Shown: positions 24,429-32,783 of the stretch, in pieces
Numbering within the stretch: position 1 is the first letter of the stretch
Layout: the number at the start of each line of letters is the position of its first letter
Assembly: GCF_900115345.1 (NCBI RefSeq)
Contig: NZ_FOWC01000005.1
Coordinates: forward strand, 124,001-188,000
Length of the DNA: 64,000 bases
Direction: 5' to 3'
Source of the DNA: Amycolatopsis rubida
GTDB lineage: Bacteria; Actinomycetota; Actinomycetes; Mycobacteriales; Pseudonocardiaceae
Translations under genes and position numbers: made by a program
The notes under the pieces: model-generated
Database searches by the model: none
Told to the model about the DNA's origin: nothing
Seen by the model: only the letters and a program-made list of their open reading frames with translations

Positions 24429-25553
24429 TCACTCCGGTCGTGCGTGGATCGGGCCACTGGTGACGCCGAGGCTCACGGCGGCGCCGTCGCACTGAGCCGC
24501 GATGATCTCGGCGGCGATCGAGACAGCGGTCTCGGCGGGGGTGCGGGCGCCGATGGCGAACCCGATCGGGCTGTGCAGCCGGGCGAAGTCGGTCTCGGCG
24601 GCGCCGGCCTCGCGCAGCCGGCGAAGCCGGTCCTCGTGCGTGCGCCGCGAGCCCATCGCCCCGAGGAAGCAGCCGGCCGGCATCCGGAACGCCTCCATCA
24701 GGACCGGCACGTCGAACTTCGGGTCGTGGGTGAGCACGCAGACGACCGTGCGGTCGTCGACGCGGCCCTCGTCGATCTCGCGGGCGAGGTACCGGCTCGG
24801 CCACTCGACGACCAGTTCGTCGGCGTCGGGGAACCGGGCCCGGGTAGCGAAGACCGGCCGCGCGTCGCAGACGGTGACGTGGAAGCCGAGCAGCTTGCCC
24901 TGCCGGGCCGTCGCCGCGGCGAAGTCGATCGCACCGAACACGAGCATTCGCGGTGCGGGGGCGTACGAGGCGACGTACACCTCGATGCCCTCGCCCTGCC
25001 GCTCCCACCCCGGGCCGTACTCCAGAGTGGTGTTGAGGCCCGCCGCGAGCAGCCCGCGGGCGTCGGCGGCCACCAGGCGGTCGACTTCCGCGGCGCCGAG
25101 GCTGCCCTCGGCCGAACCATGGCGTACGACGAGACGCCGGCCCACCTGCCGCGGATCGGGGTGCCGGATGACCGTGACCGTCCCGACCGCCCGCCCCGCC
25201 GCGATGTCGTCGGCCACCCCTTCGAGTTCCGGGTAGCGCGTGCGGTCGACCGGCTCGACGAACACGTCGAGAATTCCGCCGCAGGTGAGGCCGGCCTCGA
25301 ACGCCTCGTCGTCGCTGACCCCGTAGCGCCGCAGCACCGGGACGCCCGTCTCGACTACCTCCGCGGCGAGTTCGTAGACCGCGCCTTCGACACAGCCGCC
25401 GGATACCGATCCCACCGCCGCGCCGTCGGCCCGGCGCAGCAAGGAAGCGCCCACCGGACGTGGTGCCGACTTCATAGTGCGCACGACAGTGGCCAGACCG
25501 GCTGCCCGGCCGGCTCGCCAGTCCTCGACGAGTTCGGGCACGACTTCCTGCAT
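24429..25553 (-). CDS. coxI: CoxI/XdhC-family Mo-cofactor maturation protein
   Basis: A 374-aa canonical XdhC/CoxI protein. The N-terminal domain has RTMKSAPRPVGASLL, GSVSGGCVEGAVYE and LTCGGILDVFVEP; the C-terminal Rossmann domain has LVFGAIDFAAATARQGKLLGF, LTHDPKFDVPVL and LGAMGSRRTHEDR. CoxI/XdhC assists sulfuration and insertion of the Mo cofactor. Start chosen at MQEVVPELVEDW (25553) because upstream residues look non-homologous. It is the third XdhC-like protein of the island and the most typical. Confidence 0.88.
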   Translation of the reverse strand: MQEVVPELVEDWRAGRAAGLATVVRTMKSAPRPVGASLLRRADGAAVGSVSGGCVEGAVYELAAEVVETGVPVLRRYGVSDDEAFEAGLTCGGILDVFVEPVDRTRYPELEGVADDIAAGRAVGTVTVIRHPDPRQVGRRLVVRHGSAEGSLGAAEVDRLVAADARGLLAAGLNTTLEYGPGWERQGEGIEVYVASYAPAPRMLVFGAIDFAAATARQGKLLGFHVTVCDARPVFATRARFPDADELVVEWPSRYLAREIDEGRVDDRTVVCVLTHDPKFDVPVLMEAFRMPAGCFLGAMGSRRTHEDRLRRLREAGAAETDFARLHSPIGFAIGARTPAETAVSIAAEIIAAQCDGAAVSLGVTSGPIHARPE

Positions 25554-25655
25554 GCTGCGATCGTGACGGCCGCCACGCCCCCTTTCAACGACGACCTCAG
25601 CATTTACTGAATCCGCCGCCCGAGCCTCCGGCGCGGACCCGCGAACGGGCACGCG

Positions 25656-26165
25656 TCACTGCGCGCCGGGCGTGAGATCCGCCGGAGTGGCGCCTTCGCG
25701 GAGCGGGACGGTGTCGAGCCATCCGCAGCGGGGTTCGCCGGGCGGCCGGTCGAATTCCGCGACATACGGTTTGAGGTCGATGACCGGCGTGCCGTCGACC
25801 AGATCGACGCCCGCGAAGCGCACGTTCCGGCCGGTGACGTCGAGAATCCGGACCAGGCTCAGCCCGATCGGGTTGACCCGGCGCGGCCCGCGGGTGGCGA
25901 ACACCCCGATCTGCCGCGGCGTGGGCCGCAGCAGGAAGGGCACCTGGGTCATCGGCGGCGGGCCGCCGGGATCGTCATTGCGGTGCAGCCAGCTCAACAG
26001 CCAGGCGTAGTCGAAGCCGTCGAGGTCGGCGAGCCCGGCGGCGTAAGGCTCGGCGATTTCGAGGACGCCCTCCTCGGCACGGTTGAGCGCGGCCTGCACC
26101 GGCGTCCGGTCCCGCCGCCGCCGGGGCGTGCGGACGACCCCGATCGGCTCCAGCGGGCAGCTCAC
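25656..26165 (-). CDS. trmO: TrmO-like tRNA methyltransferase (TsaA/UPF0066 family)
   Basis: A 169-aa TrmO/TsaA-family protein: PIGVVRTP at the N-terminus, FDYAWLLSWLHR, the signature GVFATRGPRRVNPIGLSLVRI and a VIDLKPYVAEFDR tail. TrmO uses SAM to methylate t6A37 of tRNA. It begins at a GTG overlapping a 19-codon leader ORF. It lies 102 nt upstream of coxI in the same direction. A tRNA-modifying gene in a CODH operon is unexpected; a moonlighting role is possible but unsupported. Confidence 0.85.
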   Translation of the reverse strand: MSCPLEPIGVVRTPRRRRDRTPVQAALNRAEEGVLEIAEPYAAGLADLDGFDYAWLLSWLHRNDDPGGPPPMTQVPFLLRPTPRQIGVFATRGPRRVNPIGLSLVRILDVTGRNVRFAGVDLVDGTPVIDLKPYVAEFDRPPGEPRCGWLDTVPLREGATPADLTPGAQ

Positions 26166-26221
26166 CGGCCCGCCCGGGCGAGAGGGGTCCCGACGAGGTG
26201 CACGGGGTTGCGGATCGACAT
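26162..26221 (-). CDS. 19-codon leader-type ORF coupled to trmO
   Basis: A 19-aa ORF with a GGAGG site 4-5 nt before its ATG (26221). Its TGA overlaps the GTG start of trmO as GTGA, the same coupling used by other genes in the operon. The peptide MSIRNPVHLVGTPLARAGR is basic with no membrane span. It may be a translational-coupling leader; no Trp, Cys or His run suggests a specific attenuation mechanism. Confidence 0.4.
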   Translation of the reverse strand: MSIRNPVHLVGTPLARAGR

Positions 26222-26554
26222 CGAACCTCCGTTTCGCGAACGTGCGCCCAGGATAGGGCTCGCGACAGCGGGAGCAACGCGGCGCGGCCGTCTCGGCGGC
26301 GCCGGGCAGGGACGACCCCGCGCTGCTTCGCGTTCATCAGGTTCCCGGCGGCTTCCCCGCGCCCGGGCATGCTCGGCAGCTTCCCGGAGCCTCGGTTCGC
26401 GGTCGCCCGGCCCCTGTCGCTCCGGGGGACACAGCACCGGATTCCTCCACTGAGCGAGCCGTTCCCCCGCGCTTCGTGAACGCGGGGCGGTCGCACCCCG
26501 CGCCTCTTCAGCACCTCCCGGAACGGACCGGTTCGCGATTCCGGTTGCTTGCCG
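26222..26554. other. Gene-poor stretch upstream of cox operon 2
   Basis: No convincing gene on either strand. It should contain the promoter of the leader/trmO/cox2 operon, which I could not pinpoint. One copy of a 25-bp direct repeat lies at 26435-26459. The right end borders a decayed oxidoreductase fragment. Confidence 0.5.
26435..26459 (+). repeat. 25-bp direct repeat, copy 1
   Basis: The sequence from CACCGGATTCC to GAGCGAGC is identical to 29793-29817 in the same orientation; the match ends abruptly on both sides. The 3.36 kb between the copies holds a transposase fragment and decayed genes, so the repeats may be the ends of an insertion event or IS remnants. Confidence 0.75.
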
Positions 26555-26890
26555 CCCAGCCACGGAACCAGGACGGTCCGTTCCTCCGGGTTCGAGGTCG
26601 CGGCCCAGACCCGCTCGACCTCGGCCACCGGCACCGCCCGGGGGCCGCAGGGAGCCCTTGGCGATCTCCCCGGCGAGGGCAGGCAGTTCGGCCAGGATTC
26701 CGCGCAGGCCCACCGCACCCTGGTCGCTGCCGACGATCTGCAGGCCCGACGCGCGCAGAGCGGCCGACGGAACCGGTGCCTCCGCTCCCGCGACCGAGCC
26801 GATCTGCACCCAGGACAACGGTTTTCCGCGATCGGCGCGGCCGGTCACGACCGCCGCGGGCTTGCCCCAGAGGTAAGCGACCTCAGCGTG
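26555..26890 (-). pseudogene. Decayed MDR-family quinone oxidoreductase, C-terminal fragment
   Basis: On the minus strand, residues such as AEVAYLWGKPAAVV, LSWVQIGSVAG, LRASGLQIVGSDQGAVGLRGILAELPAL and then, after a frame change, PVAEVERVWAATSNPEERTVLVP match the C-terminal half of medium-chain (zinc-type) alcohol dehydrogenases/quinone oxidoreductases. The N-terminal half is missing: similarity begins where the transposase remnant ends. One frameshift lies near 26640, and no stop occurs where the family normally ends. Confidence 0.65.
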
Positions 26891-26949
26891 CTGCCCTGGC
26901 AGCGGGAACCCGACACCGCCTGGGCGCGGGAAGGCAAGCGCCGCCGCGC

Positions 26950-27365
26950 GGGCCCCGGTGTCCTGGCCCGCCGCCGAGGGCGACCGGGTCGCCGGCTTCA
27001 GCCTGCGGCGCGTGCGCGAGGCCGGAATCCCGGCCCGGCGACGAGCCTCGAAAGCCGGGACCGCCCTGCTCGACCGCTGGCTGCTGGTCCAACGGGACAA
27101 CGAGAAACCCGCCACGCCCGCGCACCTGTGGCTGGCCAGCCTGCCCGGCACCGCCCGCCCCGCCCTCCAGCGCCTGGTCCGGCTCGCCAAAACCCGCTGG
27201 GCCGTCGAAACCGGCTACCGCGAACTCAAAGACACCCTCGGCATCGACCACTTCGAAGGCCGCACCTGGCCCGGCTGGCACCGCCACGTCACCCTCGTCA
27301 CCGCAGCACTGCTCTTCCTCGCCGAACACCGCGCCCGCACACCAAAACACGCGGCCCCGGCCTGA
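26950..27365 (+). pseudogene. Transposase fragment (IS701/IS4-like DDE, C-terminal end)
   Basis: An open frame of about 135 codons covers only the 3' end of a DDE transposase. The segment RLAKTRWAVETGYRELKDTLGIDHFEGRTWPGWHRHVTL has the terminal Glu motif (YxELKxxLGxxHxEGRxWxGxHxH) of IS701/IS4-like enzymes. The first two catalytic Asp residues and the N-terminus are absent, and no terminal inverted repeats were identified. It is an inactive IS remnant. Confidence 0.75.
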
Positions 27366-27465
27366 CACTCGGACAGACCGCCCTGCTCCCGCAGAACCTG
27401 CTCACCAGCTGGACCGGGGCCTGCGCGCTATGCCAACAACAACCCCCACCCGGACAAAGCCCTAT

Positions 27466-27490
27466 CAGATTCCCTCAAGGGCCCTCACGG
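27466..27490. repeat. Half-copy of the 55-bp palindromic element
   Basis: CAGATTCCCTCAAGGGCCCTCACGG resembles the right arm of the palindromes at 8534-8559 and 59027-59052. No matching left arm precedes it. It lies about 100 bp after the transposase fragment's stop, as if an insertion or deletion removed the other arm. Confidence 0.5.
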
Positions 27491-27639
27491 AGCGTCCGCA
27501 CCGCGTGACGTCGACGGCGCCGTCACGGCATCTGGCTGGGTACGAGGTTGCGTTTCGGTGTGCAGTCACACGGACGCGCCACCCGAGGCTGCGCCCGGCG
27601 TCTTCCCCTCAGCGGGAAGATCCGGGCAGGGGGTGGGAA

Positions 27640-28749
27640 ATGGCACGCTTGGCCGGCAAACCGGGAACGTGGTTGTCGGTGGCCGTCGCGGTGGCGCTGG
27701 CGGCTGTCGCACTGGTGGTGCTCGACGGCCGTCCGCCGCCGGACGGAAAGCCGCTGCCCTCAGCGGCCCCGCCGTCCCGGGACGCGGCGTGGATGCACAG
27801 ACTGGCACCGGGCGAGAAGCCGCCGCAGTTCGTGCTGTTCTCCTTCGACGGCGCGGGATCCCACGAGCATTGGCGACGCGTGCTGCCGCTGGCGAAGTCC
27901 GTGCACGCGCACTTCAGCGGGTTCCTGTCGGGCATCTATTTGCTGCCCGATTCCCAGCGGGACCGTTACGCCGGGCCGGGGCATCGGCCGGGCAAGGCGT
28001 CGATCGGGTTCGGCGGTTCCGAGGACGACGTGCGCACGCTCGTGGCGGACCTGAACACGGCCGTGGACCAGGGCGAGGAGATCGGCACGCACTACAACGG
28101 CCACTTCTGCACCGGCTCCGAGCCGAGCGTCGGACGCTGGAACACGACCGCATGGGACAACGAGCTGCGGCAGTTCTTCGCTTTCGTCGACGCCGCACGC
28201 GCCGGACGCGGTCTGCGCGTCGACCCGGCGACGATCAAGGGCGGCCGCACCCCGTGCCTGGAGGGCGATTGGGCCCAGGCGTTCCCGGCGATGCGCCAGG
28301 CGGGGCTGCGCTACGACTCCAGCCAGCCCTCGGACGGGGTGAGGTGGCCGGCCCAGGCGAACGGCATCTGGGAGTTCTGGATGCCGTATGTGAAGGTTCC
28401 GGCGCTGCACAAGAAAGTCATCATGATGGACTACAACCTGTGGTTCCAGTTCAACCACGCGCGGGAGGACAGCTCCCGCACCGCGGAGTACACCCAGGAC
28501 ACTTTGGACACCTACCGCGGAGCCTACGAAGCGGCGTTCACCGGCAACCGCGCACCGCTGGTGGTGGCCAACCACTTCAACGACTGGGCGGGCGGCGCCT
28601 TCGCGAAGGCCACGGAAAGCTTCATGGGCGAGGTGTGCGTCAAACCGGAGACCGTGTGCGCCACCTACAGCGAGGTCATGCGGTGGATGTCGCTGCAAGA
28701 CCCGGCCACGCTGGACAAGTACCGTGCTATGCCCGCGGCACAACCCTGA
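27640..28749 (+). CDS. Secreted polysaccharide-deacetylase-like protein
   Basis: A 369-aa protein with an N-terminal signal or anchor (residues ~10-28, LSVAVAVALAAVALVVL) and a Pro-rich linker. The catalytic-like domain starts QFVLFSFDGAGSHEHW (Asp typical of NodB motif 1) and continues with EIGTHYNGHFC (His-x-x-x-His-like motif 2), GGRTPCLEGDW and GLRYDSSQPSD. This order suggests the carbohydrate esterase 4/NodB fold, though metal ligands should be checked. The ATG at 27640 follows GGGTGGGAAA. It stands alone beside IS remnants. Substrate unknown; a cell-wall or extracellular glycan is likely. Confidence 0.7.
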   Translation: MARLAGKPGTWLSVAVAVALAAVALVVLDGRPPPDGKPLPSAAPPSRDAAWMHRLAPGEKPPQFVLFSFDGAGSHEHWRRVLPLAKSVHAHFSGFLSGIYLLPDSQRDRYAGPGHRPGKASIGFGGSEDDVRTLVADLNTAVDQGEEIGTHYNGHFCTGSEPSVGRWNTTAWDNELRQFFAFVDAARAGRGLRVDPATIKGGRTPCLEGDWAQAFPAMRQAGLRYDSSQPSDGVRWPAQANGIWEFWMPYVKVPALHKKVIMMDYNLWFQFNHAREDSSRTAEYTQDTLDTYRGAYEAAFTGNRAPLVVANHFNDWAGGAFAKATESFMGEVCVKPETVCATYSEVMRWMSLQDPATLDKYRAMPAAQP

Positions 28750-28838
28750 CCGGACCGGGCAGCCGCGCGCTGACGGTACGGGCGGGGTCGGCTTCCTCTC
28801 CTCGCGCGCCGCTCCGCAGCCGCCGGAAAGACCGCCCG

Positions 28839-29312
28839 TCAGGAAGCGCTCAGGGCACCATCGGGATGGCCCGGTGACACGCTTCGTCCCTGCTCAGGCG
28901 AAGCGGCGGCGTCGAGCGCGAACTCGGCCCAGACTGTCTTGTGCCGCGGGAAACTGCGGACCCCCCAGCACGAGGCGAGCCGATCGACCAAGACCAGCCC
29001 CCGTCCGCCGGTGTGGTCAGGAGACCGCAACCTGGGCATCGCGGACGACGCGTCGTCGACCTCGATCCGGAACACGCCGCGCCCATGATCGGCGGTCAGG
29101 CGGCACTTCGCCGGGGCCGCCCCGTGCCGGCAGGCGTTGCCGGCGAGCTCGTCGGCGACGAGGACCGCGTCGGAAGTCAGGAAACCGTCCCGGCCGGCCA
29201 GCAGCCGCTGAACCGCGCGGCGGATCTCGCGCAGCGACGTCGGCCCCAGATCACAACAGAATTCCACGGACAACGACTCGCGGTCTGCGGTGCGGGGAAT
29301 GCGTGCCAGCAT
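28839..29312 (-). CDS. RsbW-like ATP-binding regulatory protein
   Basis: A 157-aa GHKL-fold ATPase of the HATPase_c_2/RsbW anti-sigma type common in actinomycetes. The N box is LVADELAGNACRHG, and the G boxes appear as VDDASSAMPR and GGRGLVLVDRLA. There is no membrane span or phospho-acceptor domain. Such proteins phosphorylate anti-anti-sigma factors or act alone in stress signalling. It is convergent with the deacetylase-like gene and has no visible partner here. Confidence 0.8.
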   Translation of the reverse strand: MLARIPRTADRESLSVEFCCDLGPTSLREIRRAVQRLLAGRDGFLTSDAVLVADELAGNACRHGAAPAKCRLTADHGRGVFRIEVDDASSAMPRLRSPDHTGGRGLVLVDRLASCWGVRSFPRHKTVWAEFALDAAASPEQGRSVSPGHPDGALSAS

Positions 29313-29792
29313 ATTTCACCCACCCTCGACTATCGCGGCAGACACCAGGACGTGCAGCGAATCGCAAAGTACCCGAGCGGCGGCGAAGGCAAACAGACGA
29401 GCCAGCCCGTGGCTGGTCTTCCCCTCCAGGTCTTGATCGAACTCCTGGAAGACCCGACCGCGCCCGCCGAAGCGGCATCACGACCATGTCCGTCACCGGC
29501 GCACGATGGACGCCGCGTACCGCGCCTGCCACGGTCAGGCTTGGCACGAAGCTCCCCCGGCACAGCTCACGGCCTGGACCGAACGCGCTGCTGCGACCCG
29601 AGCCGCCGCCGCTGTATACACCCGGCCAATGCCGCAGTTCAGCCCCGATCGACCTTGATTCCGGCACCCCGGCGGCTGGCTCCAGCGACTGCACAATGCG
29701 AGCCCGCGACCAGCAAAAGCGCTATTTTGCCGGCCGCAGTCACGTGGCTCGGCTTTGCTCATCGGCAGGACATCCCCGAGTGCGGGATGCAT
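29313..29792. other. Non-coding stretch
   Basis: I see no supportable gene: open frames here lack family resemblance, ribosome sites and consistent coding bias. It contains no obvious repeat apart from the 25-bp element at its right end. Confidence 0.5.
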
Positions 29793-29817
29793 CACCGGAT
29801 TCCTCCACTGAGCGAGC
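29793..29817 (+). repeat. 25-bp direct repeat, copy 2
   Basis: Identical to 26435-26459, same orientation, with unrelated flanks. It lies 63 bp upstream of the tetR start at 29881. Confidence 0.75.
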
Positions 29818-29880
29818 GCTTACAATGAAGCCCGACGGGCGGACTCACCGGCCGGCGCGGGACTAGAGGAGGATCGCCGG

Positions 29881-30486
29881 ATGACCACGCTCTCGGCCGA
29901 CCTGTGGCCCGACGTGCAGCCTGAGACCGCGCGCCGGCTGATGCTCGCCGGGGTGGAGTCGTTCGCCGAGCGCGGCTACCACGCCACCACCACGCGGGAC
30001 ATCGCCGGCGCGGCGGGGATGAGCCCGGCCGCACTGTACGTGCACTTCCCCTCCAAGGCCGCGCTGCTTTTCGCGATCAGCCGCAACGGTCACGAGCAGA
30101 CGCTCGCCCTCGTCGAGGACGTCCTCGGGCGCGTCACCGGCCCGATGGAGCGGATGCGGTTGCTCGTCGAGGATTTCGTCGCCTGGCACGCGCGACGGCA
30201 CACCGTCGCGCGGGTCGTGCAGTACGAGCTGAATGCGTTGCCGGAGAAGGAATACCAGATCGTCGCGCAGCTTCGGCGGAAGATCGAGCAGCGCGTGCGC
30301 GAGGTGATCGCCGACGGGGTCGAGTCCGGCGCGTTCACCGTCGGCGACGTCGGGATCGCGGCGCGCGCGGTGCTGTCGCTGGGCGTCGACGTCGCGCGCT
30401 GGTACAGCGAACGGACCCGGCAGACGCCCGCCGAACTCGGCAAGGAGTACGGCGAACTCGTCCTCCGCATGCTCGGCGCGAGTTAG
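29881..30486 (+). CDS. TetR-family regulator
   Basis: A 201-aa TetR regulator. HTH at residues ~14-60 (ETARRLMLAGVESFAERGYHATTTRDIAGAAGMSPAALYVHFPSKAALLF), then a helical ligand domain including VARVVQYELNALPEKEY. A GAGGAGG site lies before the ATG. The next gene on the opposite strand is a decayed oxidoreductase, whose stop overlaps this gene's stop. Target unknown; regulators with this N-terminus often control lipid or acyl-CoA genes. Confidence 0.88.
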   Translation: MTTLSADLWPDVQPETARRLMLAGVESFAERGYHATTTRDIAGAAGMSPAALYVHFPSKAALLFAISRNGHEQTLALVEDVLGRVTGPMERMRLLVEDFVAWHARRHTVARVVQYELNALPEKEYQIVAQLRRKIEQRVREVIADGVESGAFTVGDVGIAARAVLSLGVDVARWYSERTRQTPAELGKEYGELVLRMLGAS

Positions 30487-31266
30487 ACCGCCAGCACCAG
30501 CTTGCCCCGAGCCTGCCGCGACTGGCTCAGTTCGAGCACGGCCCGCCCGTCGTCCAGCGGGAAGACCCGGGACACCGGAATCGAAAACCGTCCTTCCGCC
30601 GCGGCGAGCCACGCGAACTCGCCGGGAATGTCGTAGCGCGGCTGAGCGCCCGAACTGACAAATGGTCTGGACCCCGGGCTAGTCCGAGCCGAGGTCGGGC
30701 GTCAGCATGACCGTGCGGACGAGTTCGGCCACCTTGCCGCTGAACGGCGCCGCGGCCAGCACGCGATCGACCGGCCAGCGCCGTCACGCGTTCGGCGATT
30801 CCGTCCCGGTAGCCGGTGACTTCCGCACCGGCCGAGCGAAGCGCAGCGGCGTGCGTTTCGCCCGCGGTGACGATCACACGCGCCCCGCGCAGGAGCGCGA
30901 TCTGTGCCGCGGCGAACCCGATGGTGGTGCACGAGCAAGGTGCCGGAGCCGAGTGCGTTCAGTGCCGCGTAAGCCGTTCCGACTGTCATCGGCAAAGCCG
31001 CTGCGTGCGTCCGGCCGGGGGAACCACGTGTCGGGCAGCGCCTGCTCAGACGCCCCGGTGAACGGCGCGGTGCCGAAAACCAGGTCGCCAGCCTCGACTC
31101 CAGTCACGCCTTCGCCGAGCGCGTCGACCGTGCCGGACACCTCCAGGCCGATCCCCCGCGGCAGGTCACCGGCGAACAGGCCCTCGCACAACGCCCAGTC
31201 CGCCGGGTTCACGCCGCATGCCTGGACCGCAGTGCCGTAGGGTGCGCATCTGGCTGTCTCCTCGTG
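30483..31266 (-). pseudogene. Decayed NADPH:quinone oxidoreductase (MDR family)
   Basis: Pieces of one MDR oxidoreductase appear in order on the minus strand but in different frames: N-terminal APYGTAVQACGVNPADWALCEGLF...GIGLEVSGTVDALGEGVTGVEAGDLVFGTAPFTGA (31.25-31.03 kb), a Rossmann piece (GTAYAALNALGSGTLLVHH), MIVTAGETHAAALRSAGAEV (about 30.88-30.82 kb), and the C-terminus RYDIPGEFAWLAAAEGRFSIPVSRVFPLDDGRAVLELSQSRQARGKLVLAV to 30483. At least three frameshifts separate them. A broken divergent tetR lies next door. Confidence 0.75.
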
Positions 31267-31308
31267 AGTGATGACAGCATCTGCTGTCATCACTCTGGCC
31301 GCGTAGCG

Positions 31309-31657
31309 CGATGGGAGGGCAACACCCGGAACCGGCTCAAGCAGGCCGCGCTGGCGTTGTTCGAGGAACAGAGCTACGACAGTCGCGCAGATCGCACAGC
31401 GCGCACCTCGTCGAGCCGTCGTTCTACCGCTGGTTCGCGGACAAGCGGGAAGTGCTGTTCGGCGGCAGCCAGCACCTGGAAACCGAATTCGTCACCGCGA
31501 CCGGCGCCGTCCCGCCCGCGCTGCCAACGCTGCTGGCCGCCTTCGCCGCCGCACGTATTCCGTCCACGCGAATTCCTGCTGCGCCGAGCGACGGTGATCG
31601 CGGCCAATCCGGGGCATTGACCCCGAAACAGCCCGGCTGGCCACCGAACGCTGAATG
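31309..31657 (+). pseudogene. Decayed TetR-family regulator
   Basis: The N-terminus WEGNTRNRLKQAALALFEEQSYDS is in one frame. The HTH second half and following helix, HLVEPSFYRWFADKREVLFGGSQHLETEFVTATGA, are in another, with a frameshift near 31380. The remainder is truncated after about 110 residues. It is divergent from the equally decayed oxidoreductase, an arrangement typical of TetR-regulated reductase pairs. Confidence 0.7.
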
Positions 31658-31699
31658 ACTGAGGAACACCGTGCCGGCAGCGGTTTTCCCGAGGCACGG

Positions 31700-32704
31700 T
31701 CAGCTGCCGTCGCGGATTTGCTCGCCGTCGCCACCGGCGGAATTCCGGCCTGACGTCGCCCGCGCGAATCGTTCCGCGATGTGCTCCAGCCGGTCCAGCA
31801 ATTCCGGTGGCGCGTCCTCCACCACGAAGTCGAATTCCCACTGCGCCAGGTAGAACGGAATGTAGTCGAAGGTTTTCGCACCGGTGCGCAACCGGCAGGT
31901 TTCGTCGTCGATCGGCTCGATCACCGCAGTTGTCGGGGCAACCCGCGCCGCCAGCGCTTCCGCCGGAGCCGACACGCGCAGCGTCACGATGTGCGGATAC
32001 GGCGCGGTCGCGATCCGGCTCGACACATAAGCGGCCAGGTCTTCGGCCGGCGGTTCCCTTGGCGTGAAACGGAAACTCGGCGTCGGAAGACCGTCGATGC
32101 GGTCCAGCCGGAAGGTGCGCCAGTCGTCGCGGCCGAGGTCCCACGCGACAAGGTACCAGCGCCAGCCGGTGTGTACGAGCCGCAACGGTTCCACGTCGCG
32201 CTCGGCCACGTCGCCCGCCTGAGTGCCGTAGGTGAACCGCAGCCGTTCGTTGTCCCGGCAGGCCGCGGCCACCACGGTGAGCAGCTCCGCGTCGATCATC
32301 GGCCCGCGTCCCGGCATCCGGACCAGCGCCGAGTCCATCGCCCGCACCCGGTGCCGCAGCCGCGCGGGCAGCACCTGTTCGAGCTTCGCCAACGCCCGCA
32401 CGGACGTCTCCTCGATGCCCGACACGGTGCCGTTCGCCGCCGTGCGCAGGCCGACCGCCACCGCGACCGCCTCGTCGTCGTCCAGCAGCAGCGGCGGGAG
32501 CGCCGCGCCGGAGCCCAGCCGGTACCCGCCCGCGGCCCCGGGCGTCGCGTGCACCGGATAGCCGAGCTGCCGCAGCCGTTCGATGTCGCGGCGGATCGTC
32601 CGGATGTCGACCCCCAGCCGGCCCGCGAGGTCCGGACCAGGCCAGTCGCGGCGCGCCTGCAGCAGCGAGAGCAGGCGCAACAGGCGTTCGGAGGTTCCGT
32701 ACAT
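31700..32704 (-). CDS. HTH-WYL transcriptional regulator
   Basis: A 334-aa WYL regulator. The N-terminal HTH (YGTSERLLRLLSLLQARRDWPGPDLAGRLGVDIRTIRRDIERLRQLGYPV) is followed by a WYL domain (residues ~140-225, with GWRWYLVAWDLGRDDWRTFRLDRI) and a WCX-type C-terminal extension. WYL proteins sense nucleic-acid or other ligands and control DNA-damage, stress or defence genes. It is divergent from the deaminase gene with 79 bp between starts, so it probably regulates that gene. Confidence 0.88.
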   Translation of the reverse strand: MYGTSERLLRLLSLLQARRDWPGPDLAGRLGVDIRTIRRDIERLRQLGYPVHATPGAAGGYRLGSGAALPPLLLDDDEAVAVAVGLRTAANGTVSGIEETSVRALAKLEQVLPARLRHRVRAMDSALVRMPGRGPMIDAELLTVVAAACRDNERLRFTYGTQAGDVAERDVEPLRLVHTGWRWYLVAWDLGRDDWRTFRLDRIDGLPTPSFRFTPREPPAEDLAAYVSSRIATAPYPHIVTLRVSAPAEALAARVAPTTAVIEPIDDETCRLRTGAKTFDYIPFYLAQWEFDFVVEDAPPELLDRLEHIAERFARATSGRNSAGGDGEQIRDGS

Positions 32705-32783
32705 GCCGAGCACTCTGCCACGCTTCGCGGACAGCTCCGGCCCTCGATCGCCGGGACCTCGCCGCGCCGTGCGAAAGTGACGC

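Noticed and set aside
26900..27639. Complete insertion sequence
   Set aside because: Only the 3' part of a transposase remains and no matching terminal repeats were found around it.
29313..29792. Small genes in the open frames here
   Set aside because: No ribosome site, family resemblance or consistent codon bias.
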